Notes: generated by a model from the sequence alone, not told the origin. A stretch of 56,478 nucleotides of DNA from OFTM10 sp964196195 (GCA_964196195.1 CAXMSE010000057.1:1-56478); one strand, 5' to 3'. Shown: positions 17,125 through 25,572, counted from the stretch's first letter. Program-made: numbers and translations.

Positions 17125-18040
17125 TGATTCCGAGGTAGCCGATGCGCTCCCGTGGGGTGAGCTCATCGGGGCGATCGAGCAGATCATGGTGGACGACCAG
17201 GCGGTTGCGCCGGAGCGAACCGTCCACACCGTGCCCGATGGCCGGGGCAACGACGCAGTCCTGTTGTTGAAGCCGGGGTGGATCGCCGGTGAGGTCATCG
17301 GGATCAAGGCGGTTACCTCGTTCCCCAAAAACGGCGACCTCGAACTTCCGATGGTGCAGGCGGGATTCCTCCTGTTCGACGGAAGCAACGGATCCCTCCT
17401 CGGCGCATGTGAGGCAAATGCTCTCACCGCCCGACGCACGGCCGCGGCATCGGCGGTGGCGGCGAAGCACCTCGCCCGTCACGACACCGAGCGCCTCCTG
17501 ATCGTCGGCACCGGGGCGGTTGCGAGCATGGCCGCCCAGGTGCACAGCGAGGTGAGGCCCTACTCCACGATCGAAGTGTGGGGTCGGCGCGTCGAGCGCG
17601 CGGAGGCGCTGGTGCTTGAGCTGAGCGCCATGGGTCTGCCCGCGGTGGTGTCCACCGACCTCGATGCCAGCGTGGTTCGAGCCGATGTGATCTCGGCCGC
17701 CACGGGTGCCACTACCCCCCTCATAAGGGGCGAACTGCTCGAGCCCGGCACCCACGTCGATCTGATCGGCGCTTTCGCGACTGGGATGCGCGAGTCCGAC
17801 GACGATGTGGTGCGCCGGGCGTCGATCTTCGTCGACACCCGAGACGACGCGATCCTCGCCGGAGACCTCGCCCAACCTCTTGCCGACGGCGTCATCACCG
17901 TCGAATCGATCCGAGCCGATCTCGCCGACCTGATCTCGGGGCGCCACGCCGGACGCTCCCATGTCGACGAGATCACCATGTTCAAGTCGGCGGGCACCGC
18001 ACTCGAAGATCTGGCGGCCGCGACCCTCGCCTTCAGCTGA
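17111..18040 (+). CDS. Ornithine cyclodeaminase/mu-crystallin family reductase
   Basis: 309 residues from the ATG at 17111, which lies inside the last 14 nt of the selenoprotein gene, so the two are translationally coupled. Family features: an N-terminal KAVTSFPKNGDLELP segment, the SLLGACEANALTARRTAAASAVA motif (substrate-side Arg), and the Rossmann LLIVGTGAVASMAAQVH. Members are ornithine cyclodeaminase, alanine dehydrogenase or, often in bacteria, delta1-pyrroline-2-carboxylate reductase (product L-proline). Aconitase X lies convergently next door, so the last activity fits best. Its stop overlaps the aconitase X small subunit stop by 8 bp. Confidence 0.88.
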   Translation: MRTLDDSEVADALPWGELIGAIEQIMVDDQAVAPERTVHTVPDGRGNDAVLLLKPGWIAGEVIGIKAVTSFPKNGDLELPMVQAGFLLFDGSNGSLLGACEANALTARRTAAASAVAAKHLARHDTERLLIVGTGAVASMAAQVHSEVRPYSTIEVWGRRVERAEALVLELSAMGLPAVVSTDLDASVVRADVISAATGATTPLIRGELLEPGTHVDLIGAFATGMRESDDDVVRRASIFVDTRDDAILAGDLAQPLADGVITVESIRADLADLISGRHAGRSHVDEITMFKSAGTALEDLAAATLAFS

Positions 18041-18455
18041 CTTCGGTGACGAGGGTGATCGACCCCGCGGAGTGGAGGGTGGCTGAGACGGCCTGGGCCA
18101 CTGCCTTCATGGTGGCCTCATCGACGATCACCACGGGCATGGTGAGCGCGTAGAGCTCTTCGGCCACGATTGCGCCGAGAGCGATGATCTCGTCGAGTTC
18201 GGTCATCACGAGTGCTGCGGGAGCCGTTCCTCGCCGGATTGCCTCGGCCAGCACGGTGGAAGCCGAGCTCGACCCCCGACCCACCGTCATGGTGACCACC
18301 CGGCCCGCCAGGCACTCACCGACCTGGGGGTGGGCCTGATCGATAATTGTGCCTGTCTCGCTCTCGAACCCGCCCCAGAAGCTCAGGGGCTCGTCGAGCG
18401 CGAGCACAGGCCCGGTGGCGTCACCGGCCACGACCACCCGCAAAACCTCAGGCAT
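18033..18455 (-). CDS. Aconitase X swivel domain (small) subunit
   Basis: 140 residues, separately encoded phosphatase-like swivel domain (DUF126-type) of aconitase X. The start ATG at 18455 lies 8 nt inside the large-subunit gene; a longer upstream frame overlaps it further and is less likely. Recognisable features: VVVAGDATGPVLALDEPLSFWGGFE, GTIIDQAHPQVGECLAGRVVTMTVGRGSSSAST (the SSS loop carries the conserved serine), and IALGAIVAEELYALTMPVVIVD. Partners with the large subunit just upstream. In bacteria the two-part enzyme is known as cis-3-hydroxy-L-proline dehydratase; the archaeal version is a phosphomevalonate dehydratase. Confidence 0.88.
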   Translation of the reverse strand: MPEVLRVVVAGDATGPVLALDEPLSFWGGFESETGTIIDQAHPQVGECLAGRVVTMTVGRGSSSASTVLAEAIRRGTAPAALVMTELDEIIALGAIVAEELYALTMPVVIVDEATMKAVAQAVSATLHSAGSITLVTEVS

Positions 18456-19713
18456 CGGACCACACCGTGTGATCGCGACGCACTTCACCGGCAACCGCGG
18501 ATTCGACACAGTCTTCGAGGCTCCCGAACACCACGTCGATGCCCATGTTGCCGGGCGCGTAGTAGGCCCATTTGGCCGAGTCGGTCATCGCCACCCCTTC
18601 GAAGTCGCCGAGAATCGGCGTGATGTATGTGCACGTGTCGGTGACGATCTGCACCCCGGCTGCGGCGAGAATGGAGTCCCATCCCCGAAGGCCGATTTCC
18701 ATCGCGACATCGCGTCCCGTCGATGTGTAGGCGTGCACTCCAGGATCGACTCGGCGCCCGTCGAGCAGCTCAACCAGCCGGCCCAACTCAGCGACGGAGT
18801 AGTGGGGGGTACCAAGACTCACTGCGCCGAGAGTGTTGGAGCTGGACGTGCTGAGCCGGTCTCGTGCGTTGCGCAGATCCTCCATGGAAATGCTCTCGAC
18901 GGGTACAGAACGACCTCCGACGGCATCGTCGAGGGTCGGCGCCTCGGGGGTGGAGCCCACTGCGTGGAACATACCTACGGTGCCCGACGACGCGGCTGCG
19001 CTTCCGATCGCCTTGAGCCGGTCTTCAGAAGTTGCCTCCGGGAGGCCGACGATCACCGGGAGTCGAGAGCCTGCGACTCTCCCGAGGTGGTGGCCGATGA
19101 CCGGGTAGGCCACATCGAGTGAGAGGAGGCGTCCGGGGATTGCGGATACGTCGAATGCCACCTCACCCTGCCTGTTCTCATCGAGGTGGAGACCGGCGGC
19201 GGGAGCTCTCCCCGTGATCGCACAACAGATGTCGACGAAATCGCCGTAGCGATGGGTGCGGGCCCCGAGAACCGAGTTGGCGAACACGATTGCGTTGGAT
19301 TCCGCCCACGCGATGTGGTCTCCGAATCCCGGCCGGTCGTCGAGTTGGTAGGGCGCGCACGTCCAGGTGGTCCGGCAACCCATCTCCTCGTAGGCGGCCA
19401 TCAGAGCGAGGGCCTGGTCGCGAGTGTGGGCATCGCCGCGGTAGAGCTCCGGATGCAGGAGGTCGAGGGAGGAGACGTTGAGGGTGGCGGGTACCTGCAC
19501 GCGAGCGCCTTGTCCCGCGAGACGTTGGGCGAAATCGAGCCCGGCCTCGCCGTGATAGAGGCAAGAATCGATGTGGGCGCCGGAGATGTCGAGGAGGGCC
19601 TCGGCTCCCATGGTCTCCGCCAAGCGCACGATCACCCGCATCGCGAGCATGACTGCGGGCCCGTCGTCTCCGGAGAGCATCGCTTGGTCGTGGGGCTCCA
19701 GAGCCAGAGGCAT
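18448..19713 (-). CDS. Aconitase X catalytic (large) subunit
   Basis: 421 residues from the ATG at 19713 (the open frame runs on upstream through intergenic and antisense sequence). Landmarks of the aconitase X family: ISGAHIDSCLYHGEAGLDFAQRLA near residue 60, VPATLNVSSLDLL, TWTCAPYQL, AWAESNAIVFANSVLGART, and the C-terminal DTCTYITPILGDF and SAKWAYYAPGN. Conserved cysteines (CAPY, DTCTY) are candidates for iron-sulfur ligands. It should dehydrate cis-3-hydroxy-L-proline to delta1-pyrroline-2-carboxylate, which the neighbouring cyclodeaminase-family enzyme could reduce to proline. A TACGGT box lies 6 nt before the start, so the mRNA is probably leaderless. Confidence 0.87.
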   Translation of the reverse strand: MPLALEPHDQAMLSGDDGPAVMLAMRVIVRLAETMGAEALLDISGAHIDSCLYHGEAGLDFAQRLAGQGARVQVPATLNVSSLDLLHPELYRGDAHTRDQALALMAAYEEMGCRTTWTCAPYQLDDRPGFGDHIAWAESNAIVFANSVLGARTHRYGDFVDICCAITGRAPAAGLHLDENRQGEVAFDVSAIPGRLLSLDVAYPVIGHHLGRVAGSRLPVIVGLPEATSEDRLKAIGSAAASSGTVGMFHAVGSTPEAPTLDDAVGGRSVPVESISMEDLRNARDRLSTSSSNTLGAVSLGTPHYSVAELGRLVELLDGRRVDPGVHAYTSTGRDVAMEIGLRGWDSILAAAGVQIVTDTCTYITPILGDFEGVAMTDSAKWAYYAPGNMGIDVVFGSLEDCVESAVAGEVRRDHTVWSDA

Positions 19714-19778
19714 TGGGTCACCGTAGCCCGGCGCTCGCGGAGCGGATGCCACGCAAATCTCCCTCCGAGCTCGACCGG

Positions 19779-19784
19779 TAGGCT
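19779..19784 (+). promoter_or_regulatory. Candidate -10 box of a leaderless methyltransferase gene
   Basis: TAGGCT is followed by exactly 7 nt and the ATG at 19792. The same hexamer and spacing occur before the ferric-iron receptor gene at 49413. Confidence 0.5.
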
Positions 19785-19791
19785 CCGCCCG

Positions 19792-20541
19792 ATGCCCGAT
19801 CGCCCACTGTTCGTCGACGTACTCGCCCGGGTTGCTGATGTCGAGGGCTGGATGACCGACGATCAGGCCCGCCGACTCTTCGATCGATGCACTGGTCTCG
19901 GTGTGGGCACCACGGTTGTGGAGATCGGCAGTTTCCAGGGCCGGTCCATGATCGTTCTCGCGGCTGCGGCGACCGACGGTGTCGATCTGGTTGCCATCGA
20001 CCCGCACGCCGGCGGCGACCGCGGCCCCCAGGAGATCACCCCCGACCAGTCGCTCGGCGATCACGATCACGCCGCCTTCAACACCAACCTCGCCGAAGCC
20101 GGGGTGGCCGACAGGGTGCGCCATATTCGCAAGATGAGCGGCGCCGCGTTCGACGATGTCGATGGTGAGATCGATCTCCTCTACATCGACGGGGTGCACC
20201 GATTCACGCCCGCTCGAGCCGACATCGTGCAATGGGGAGAGCGGGTCAGTGGTGGTGGCACCATGCTGATCCACGACTCGTTCAGTTCGATCGGGGTGAC
20301 CCTCGCCCTTCTCTGCACCACCTTCGGTGGCCACAGGTGGCGCTACGTTGGCCGGTCACAATCGATGGCGGAATTCGAGCGGGCCAACCTCACCGGCATG
20401 GAGCGGGGGTCCAACGCGGTCAGGCAGGCCCTTCAGCTTCCGTGGTTCGTGCGCAACGTCGTCATAAAGGTCTTGCTAACCCTGAAGCTCGCCCCTCTCA
20501 CGAGGCTGCTCGGGCACAAGACCGACGACTGGCCCTACTGA
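19792..20541 (+). CDS. Class I SAM-dependent methyltransferase (GSFQGRS type)
   Basis: 249 residues from the ATG at 19792. The SAM-binding motif I is TTVVEIGSFQGRSMIVLAAA (about residues 40-60), followed by VAIDPHAGG, the acidic post-motif LLYIDGVHRFTPARADI and GGTMLIHDSFSSIGVTLA. This architecture is shared with the protein encoded at 33524-34153 (VGSYCGKS, LFIDGGHGHE), so they are paralogues of one methyltransferase family with unknown acceptors. The C-terminal 50 residues carry basic and hydrophobic patches (VRNVVIKVLLTLKLAPLTRLL) that may sit at the membrane. A longer upstream frame is antisense to aconitase X and is not used. Confidence 0.78.
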   Translation: MPDRPLFVDVLARVADVEGWMTDDQARRLFDRCTGLGVGTTVVEIGSFQGRSMIVLAAAATDGVDLVAIDPHAGGDRGPQEITPDQSLGDHDHAAFNTNLAEAGVADRVRHIRKMSGAAFDDVDGEIDLLYIDGVHRFTPARADIVQWGERVSGGGTMLIHDSFSSIGVTLALLCTTFGGHRWRYVGRSQSMAEFERANLTGMERGSNAVRQALQLPWFVRNVVIKVLLTLKLAPLTRLLGHKTDDWPY

Positions 20542-20556
20542 GGCGACGGCGGCCGA

Positions 20557-20562
20557 TACTCT
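20557..20562 (+). promoter_or_regulatory. Candidate -10 box of leaderless glnD
   Basis: TACTCT is followed by 7 nt and then the glnD ATG at 20570, leaving no room for a ribosome-binding site. Confidence 0.45.
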
Positions 20563-20569
20563 CGACTCG

Positions 20570-22858
20570 ATGAACTCGATCCCGGCCACCTCAGCGGTCA
20601 TCGCCGATTCCTCGCTGGTGGGAACGGCTCTGTCGCGGGCCTACACCGAAGAGGTCGACGCCTGGTTACGTTCGGTGGTGGATGGGGTCGGTGAGGTTCG
20701 AGGGGTGGCTCTGGCTGCGGTGGGGGGCTACGGCCGCGGCGACCTCAGTCTCGGTAGCGATCTCGATCTGCTGCTGATCCACGACGACTCGGGAGCGGTG
20801 GCCGAAGTGGCGGAGCGGATCTGGTATCCGATCTGGGACACCGGAATGAAGCTCGGCCATGCTGTGCGCACGATCGAGGAGGCGATCGACCTTGCCGCCG
20901 ACGATCTCGACACCGCCACCTCCCTCCTCGACATTCGGTTGATCGGCGGGTCGCGCGGGTTGGTGGAGGAACTGTCGGACAAGTCCGCGGTGCAGTGGCG
21001 CGACAATGTCGAGAAGATGCTGCCTCGCCTGGTGGCATCCATCGAGGACCGCCACGAGTCGGCGGGCGAGATCGCCTTCCTGCTCGAGCCCGATCTGAAG
21101 CTGTCGCGGGGTGGGTTGCGCGATGTGCACACCCTCGGTTGGATCGATTGCGCCGACCTCGGACTCCTCGAGAAAACCGAACGCACCGGACTCATCGGGC
21201 CTCACGACACCCTGTTGGCGGCCCGTATCGAGCTTCACCGAGCCACCTCTCGCGCCAGCAATCTTCTCCTGCTCCAGGAGCAAGACGAGGTGGCCGCGGT
21301 GCTCGGTTACAGCGATGCCGACGAGCTCATGGCTGCGGTCGCGGCGGCCGGACGATCAGTCGGGTGGATCGAAGATGCGGTGCTCCACCGGATCCACCTG
21401 AGGGGAAATCGCCGACGTCGCTCGAAGAATCGTGAGTTCGGCAACGGGATCCAGATCGTCGACGAAACCCTGCGGCTCGAGGAGGAGGCTCCGGTCGCCG
21501 ACGATCCGATCATGCCCTTGCGTGTGGCCCTGATCGCAGCCCGCAACGAAGCGTTCGTGGAACGCGATGTTCTCGACCGACTGGCCGACGAGAGTCCCCA
21601 TCTCCCCGATCCCTGGCCTGATGAGGCCCGTGAAGTCTTCGTCGATCTCCTCCTCGAAGGCGAGGCGGCGATCCGGGTGTTGGAAGCCCTCGACCAGGTG
21701 GATCTGATCACCAGGATCCTGCCCGAGTGGGCGCCCAACCGCAGCCGACCCCAACGCAACGCATACCACCGGTTCACGGTGGATCGCCATCTCTTCGAAG
21801 CTGCGGCGGAGGCCGCTCGCCTCGTCGACCGCGTCGAGCGCCCCGACCTCCTCGTTGTCGGCGCCCTGCTTCACGACATTGGGAAGGGCTACCCGGGCGA
21901 CCACAGCGTCGTGGGAGTCGAGCTGGTGAGGCGGATCGCGGTGCGGATGGGTTATCCGCCGGCCGATGTGGAGACCCTCGCCGCCCTGGTGCGCCATCAC
22001 CTCTTGTTGCCCGATGTCGCCAGCCGCCGCGACCTCGACGACGAGGGCACGATCCGGTTCGTCGCCGAGGAGATCGAGTCCGTCGTCACCCTCGAACTCC
22101 TCGCTGCGCTCACCGAGGCCGACTCGATCGCCACCGGCCCGTCAGCGTGGGGGAGCTGGAAGGCGGGTCTGGTGAGGGAGCTCACCCGAAGGGCCAGCCA
22201 CTATCTCCAGGGAGGCGGTGCCGACGCGCTCTCGTCGTCGTTTCCGAGTGCCGAGCAGAGTGAGCTGCTCGCGGCGGGCAAGGCGGCGGTTCGTATCGAC
22301 GGACACCACATCACGGTGGTCACCCCGGACCGGCTCGGCACTTTCAGCCGGGTGGCGGGTGCCCTCGCTCTCCATGGGGTGGAGATCCTCGAAGCCAATC
22401 TGTGGGTCGACGGCAAGATGGCTCTCCAAGAGGTGCGGATTGGTGGCGGCATCGGCCTCGAAGAGCGACCCGAGAAGGTCACCGAAGATATCTACCGAGC
22501 GATCGAGCGACGCCTGGCGATCACTGCACGGCTGTTGAAGAGGGCGCGCACCTACCGCTATCAACGGGTCACCACGGCGCGGCCCGCGGCCCCTCAGGTT
22601 CTTGTCGACAACGACACATCGGCCACCTCCACGGTGCTCGAGGTGCGAGGCCCCGATTCGATCGGCTTTCTCTTTCGTGTCACCCGAGCCATGGTCGAGC
22701 TCGACCTCGACATCGTGTCGGCCAAGGTCCAGACCCTCGGCGACGACGTGATCGATGCCTTCTATGTGCGAGACCGCGATGGCTCCAAGGTCCTCGACGC
22801 CGGATACCTCGCCGAGATCGAACTGGCGGTTCTCTCGGCCATCGGCAGCGACGCCTGA
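20570..22858 (+). CDS. glnD: [Protein-PII] uridylyltransferase/uridylyl-removing enzyme GlnD
   Basis: Bifunctional nitrogen sensor that modifies the PII protein. 762 residues, shorter than the roughly 890 of the E. coli enzyme but with all domains: nucleotidyltransferase with GGYGRGDLSLGSDLDLLLIH (about residues 50-70), an HD phosphohydrolase with LLHDIGKGYPGDHS (about 430-445), and two C-terminal ACT domains (from about 580, TPDRLGTFSRVAGALALHGV; and from about 690, GPDSIGFLFRVTRAMVELDL). No glnB or amtB adjoins it in the window, unlike many actinobacteria where the three cluster. Probably transcribed leaderless from a TACTCT box. Confidence 0.93.
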   Translation: MNSIPATSAVIADSSLVGTALSRAYTEEVDAWLRSVVDGVGEVRGVALAAVGGYGRGDLSLGSDLDLLLIHDDSGAVAEVAERIWYPIWDTGMKLGHAVRTIEEAIDLAADDLDTATSLLDIRLIGGSRGLVEELSDKSAVQWRDNVEKMLPRLVASIEDRHESAGEIAFLLEPDLKLSRGGLRDVHTLGWIDCADLGLLEKTERTGLIGPHDTLLAARIELHRATSRASNLLLLQEQDEVAAVLGYSDADELMAAVAAAGRSVGWIEDAVLHRIHLRGNRRRRSKNREFGNGIQIVDETLRLEEEAPVADDPIMPLRVALIAARNEAFVERDVLDRLADESPHLPDPWPDEAREVFVDLLLEGEAAIRVLEALDQVDLITRILPEWAPNRSRPQRNAYHRFTVDRHLFEAAAEAARLVDRVERPDLLVVGALLHDIGKGYPGDHSVVGVELVRRIAVRMGYPPADVETLAALVRHHLLLPDVASRRDLDDEGTIRFVAEEIESVVTLELLAALTEADSIATGPSAWGSWKAGLVRELTRRASHYLQGGGADALSSSFPSAEQSELLAAGKAAVRIDGHHITVVTPDRLGTFSRVAGALALHGVEILEANLWVDGKMALQEVRIGGGIGLEERPEKVTEDIYRAIERRLAITARLLKRARTYRYQRVTTARPAAPQVLVDNDTSATSTVLEVRGPDSIGFLFRVTRAMVELDLDIVSAKVQTLGDDVIDAFYVRDRDGSKVLDAGYLAEIELAVLSAIGSDA

Positions 22859-22907
22859 TCAGGTGGATCGTCGCCGTGGGCGTGGCCGTCATGGCGACGC
22901 GCCTCGC

Positions 22908-22944
22908 TAGGGTCTCTCGGATGGGGCAGAGGACTCAACGGTGA
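22908..22944 (+). promoter_or_regulatory. -10 box and 7-codon leader ORF before the NUDIX gene
   Basis: TAGGGT (22908-22913) is 7 nt before an ATG at 22921. That ATG opens a seven-codon frame (MGQRTQR) whose TGA at 22942-22944 overlaps the NUDIX GTG start. AGAGGA within the mini-ORF can serve as ribosome site for the GTG. A leaderless leader peptide coupled to the gene is possible; chance is not excluded. Confidence 0.35.
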
Positions 22945-23630
22945 CCGATGGTCCCGCCACCGAACGTGAACTGATCCGTTGGGCTGAATCGCTGTCGGCG
23001 ATCGCCCGCACCGGACTTGGATTCACCGAGAGCCTCTACGAGCAGGAACGCTTCGAAGAGATACTGGCGGTCGCGGCCGACATTCGCTCCCACGTGGTGG
23101 GGGGCCTCGATCCGAAGCGACAGGTTTCAGAGTGGCTCGACACGGTCGGATCCGGAGTGGCTGGCTATGTCACTCCCAAGGTCACCGTCGGCGCCGTGGT
23201 CGGCGACGACGGCGGAAGGCTCCTGATGGTTCAACGAGCCGATTCGGGGTTTTGGCTCTTCCCTACTGGGTGGGCCGATGTGGGCTACTCGCCGGCCGAA
23301 GTTGTTGTGAAAGAGGTGAAGGAGGAGACCGGGATCGAGTGTGAGGTCATCCGCCCGATCGCCATCCTCGACGGCCAGCGTCGCGGGTTCACCAGGATCC
23401 CGCTGGTATCACTTGTCTTCCACTGTCGCGTGACCGGAGGCGAGCTCAAGCCTCATCCTCTCGAGGTGGCCGACACCGGATTCTTCGCTGAGCATTCGCT
23501 GCCTCACCCCACCGCAGGGGCCGAGTCATGGGCCGAGCATGCGTTTCGCGCCATCCGCGGCGAGGATGTGGAGGTTCAGTTCGACGAACCCCGCGATCCC
23601 GTGTGGCGAGACGACCCTCTGACCCCCTGA
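22941..23630 (+). CDS. NUDIX hydrolase with N-terminal NUDIX-associated domain
   Basis: 229 residues. Residues about 5-70 (LIRWAESLSAIARTGLGFTESLYEQERFEEILAVA) match the N-terminal domain found in a group of NUDIX enzymes acting on nucleoside diphosphate-X compounds. The NUDIX box follows near residue 110: GWADVGYSPAEVVVKEVKEETGIE, with lysine where the consensus has arginine in REUXEE. Likely cleaves ADP-ribose-like or other nucleotide substrates. The GTG start at 22941 overlaps a possible leader ORF. The downstream hydrolase gene begins 13 bp after its stop and may be cotranscribed. Confidence 0.85.
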   Translation: MTDGPATERELIRWAESLSAIARTGLGFTESLYEQERFEEILAVAADIRSHVVGGLDPKRQVSEWLDTVGSGVAGYVTPKVTVGAVVGDDGGRLLMVQRADSGFWLFPTGWADVGYSPAEVVVKEVKEETGIECEVIRPIAILDGQRRGFTRIPLVSLVFHCRVTGGELKPHPLEVADTGFFAEHSLPHPTAGAESWAEHAFRAIRGEDVEVQFDEPRDPVWRDDPLTP

Positions 23631-23643
23631 CCCTGGAGACTTG

Positions 23644-24468
23644 GTGCCCGCAATCATCGATCACGGAACCACGCGCGACGGACTCATCCAATTTCGTCGT
23701 CGTTGGATACCGGCCGGGCCGATGCGGGCCGCGGTTCTGCTCCTGCACGGCATCTCCGAGCACACGGGTCGATACGGCCATGTGGGCGACCGCCTGGCCG
23801 AGGCAGGATTCGAGGTTGTCGGCATCGACCAACGGGGATATGGCCAGTCGGGCGGGCGCCGAGCCCACCTCGACCATTGGAGCGACTTCCTCGACGATGT
23901 GGAGGATCAGCTCGCGGAGGTACGCACCCTCGGTCTGCCGACGGTGATGCTCGGCCATTCGCTGGGTGGGCTTATAACGCTGAGCTACTGCCTCGACGGG
24001 CGTCCCTTGCCCGACCTTGCTGTTGTGTCGGGTCCGGCGCTGGGTGTGGACTTCACCTCGAAGCAGCGGATCTTTCAGTTGGTGGGGCCCTTGGTCCGTC
24101 GCTTGTCACCCACTCTGGAGATCCGTGAGGAGTTCGATCCCACGGTGTTTGCGAGCGACATTTCAGTGGGTGAGAAGTTCCGCGAGGATCCGTTGAGGCC
24201 CGACTTTGTCACTGTGGGGGCGGCGATGGAGCTCCTGGGGGCGCTGGAAGTGGCCAACCAGCGACTCGCGTCATTGGAGGTGCCCACCCTCTGTATGCAC
24301 GGCAGCGACGACAAGCTCGTGCCGGCGTGGTCGTCGGAGCCGCTGGCCTCTGTCGCCGGTATGGAACGAATCGTCTATGACGGACTCGGTCACGAGATAT
24401 TCAACGAGCCGAATGGGTTGGAGATCGTCGACGAGGCGATCCGCTGGATCGACTCCCATCTCGACTGA
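23644..24468 (+). CDS. Alpha/beta hydrolase, monoacylglycerol lipase-like
   Basis: 274 residues. LLLHGISEHTGRYGHVGDRLAEAGFEVVGIDQRGYGQSGG is the typical serine aminopeptidase S33/monoglyceride lipase start, with oxyanion-hole HGISEH. The nucleophile is in GHSLGG (near residue 105), the acid in HGSDDKLVP and the histidine in GLGHEIFNE. I chose GTG at 23644 over the TTG three bases earlier because GGAG is 5 nt upstream. The stop abuts the convergent PAC2 gene with no gap. Substrate probably an acyl ester. Confidence 0.87.
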   Translation: MPAIIDHGTTRDGLIQFRRRWIPAGPMRAAVLLLHGISEHTGRYGHVGDRLAEAGFEVVGIDQRGYGQSGGRRAHLDHWSDFLDDVEDQLAEVRTLGLPTVMLGHSLGGLITLSYCLDGRPLPDLAVVSGPALGVDFTSKQRIFQLVGPLVRRLSPTLEIREEFDPTVFASDISVGEKFREDPLRPDFVTVGAAMELLGALEVANQRLASLEVPTLCMHGSDDKLVPAWSSEPLASVAGMERIVYDGLGHEIFNEPNGLEIVDEAIRWIDSHLD

Positions 24469-25344
24469 TCACTCGTTGTCTCTGAGGAACTCCTCGACTT
24501 CGGCCACGAGCTGAGCCGGATTGTCGTCGAGGTCTTCCGCTTCGTCGGCGTCCCAAGCCTTTTCGAGGCCGGCGACGTACTCCGAGGTTTCGGTGTCCTC
24601 GGCGACGAGCTGGTCGACCTGACGTTCGTAGGTGGCCGAGGCGATCTCGAGGTCGGTGACATACACCGATGTGTTGAGCAACTCACAGACGCGGTGCACG
24701 AGGGCGAGCCCGGCTTTCGGTGATGGTGCGCCGGGCACGTAGGACGGAACCGCCGCCCAGAACGATGCCGTGGTGAACCCGGCAGCTCGGGACTCCGTGG
24801 CCAGTACTCCGACAATGCCCGTGGGGCCTTCGTAGGTGGATCGAGAGAGGTTGAGCTGGGCCATCAGGGCGGGATCGTCGGTGGCTCCGTAGATCTCGAC
24901 TGGCCGGGTGTGGGGCACGTCGGCGAGCAGGGCGCCCAGGGTGATTATCTTCGAAACCCCGAGCTCGGTGGCCAGGGCGGTGAGCTGTTCGCAGAAGGTA
25001 CGCCAACGCAACTGGGGCTCGAGTCCCACGAGCACCACCACGTCGTTGCCGGCGCCGGGGACCTTCGCGGCCCTCAACATGTTGGTGGGCCAGATGAGAG
25101 ATCGCTGGTTGTCGTCGTCGAGTTGGACCAGGGGGCGGGTGGTGTTGAAGTCGTAGAAGAGTTCGGGATCGATCTCCGCGATGGGGGCTGCATCGAGTCG
25201 ATCGGCGAGGTGCCCGGCCGCGATGGTGGCGGCGTCGCCGGCATCGTTCCAGCCTTCGAAGGCCGCGATCAGGATCGGTTCGCGGAGCTCAGGCTGCTCG
25301 CTCAGCCATCTGACCTGTCGCGGAGACTCGGGCGGGGTGGGCAC
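24469..25344 (-). CDS. PAC2 family protein
   Basis: 291 residues. Opens with PILIAAFEGWNDAGDAATIAAGHL, followed by DFNTTRPLVQLDD, VVLVGLEPQLRWRTFCEQL, TLGALLADVPHTRPV and YEGPTGIVGVL, all hallmarks of the actinobacterial PAC2 (proteasome assembly chaperone-like) family. Ends in an acidic tail. The family name comes from eukaryotic proteasome chaperones; its role in actinobacteria is unsettled. Start is GTG at 25344 with TAACGT 6 nt upstream, so probably leaderless. Confidence 0.88.
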   Translation of the reverse strand: MPTPPESPRQVRWLSEQPELREPILIAAFEGWNDAGDAATIAAGHLADRLDAAPIAEIDPELFYDFNTTRPLVQLDDDNQRSLIWPTNMLRAAKVPGAGNDVVVLVGLEPQLRWRTFCEQLTALATELGVSKIITLGALLADVPHTRPVEIYGATDDPALMAQLNLSRSTYEGPTGIVGVLATESRAAGFTTASFWAAVPSYVPGAPSPKAGLALVHRVCELLNTSVYVTDLEIASATYERQVDQLVAEDTETSEYVAGLEKAWDADEAEDLDDNPAQLVAEVEEFLRDNE

Positions 25345-25371
25345 CGGCTCACGTTATCGGCGAGCGTCGAG

Positions 25372-25515
25372 TCAACGTGCCCGGGTGACCCGGTAGGTGC
25401 CGTCGACGTTACGGCTGGCAATGCTTCCCGGATTTTCCAGGCGCAGGCGATCGGCCTCGGGGCGGTCGACACCGTTCGCGAGTAGATAGCCGCTTGCTGT
25501 TTGTGTTGTATCCAC
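25372..25515 (-). CDS. Small hypothetical protein (47 aa)
   Basis: A 48-codon frame on the minus strand, GTG at 25515 with GGGAG 9 nt upstream, ending in TGA at 25372. The product starts V-D-T-T-Q-T-A-S-G-Y-L-L-A-N-G-V and contains PEADRLRLENPGSIASRNVD, then TYRVTRAR; there is no signal peptide or cysteine. I do not recognise it. Support for it being real: a ribosome site, a perfect inverted repeat in its 5' leader (25533-25556), a TATGAT box upstream of that, and no competing gene in the 360-bp gap. Its basic C-terminus could suit nucleic acid or protein binding, but nothing is shown. Confidence 0.55.
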   Translation of the reverse strand: MDTTQTASGYLLANGVDRPEADRLRLENPGSIASRNVDGTYRVTRAR

Positions 25516-25532
25516 CGTGATTCACTCCCAAA

Positions 25533-25556
25533 GGCATCTGAAGATGATCAGATGCC
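25533..25556 (-). other. Leader hairpin of the small gene
   Basis: GGCATCTG (25533-25540) and CAGATGCC (25549-25556) are perfectly complementary around an 8-nt loop. On the minus strand the hairpin ends a few bases before the ribosome site of the 47-aa ORF. It could be a regulatory 5' hairpin or protein-binding dyad. Confidence 0.5.
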
Positions 25557-25572
25557 ACTACCCCGCGGGAGC

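Noticed and set aside
19186..19791. Long N-terminal extension of the methyltransferase
   Set aside because: It is antisense to aconitase X; the start at 19792 has a well-spaced -10 box and begins close to the methyltransferase domain.
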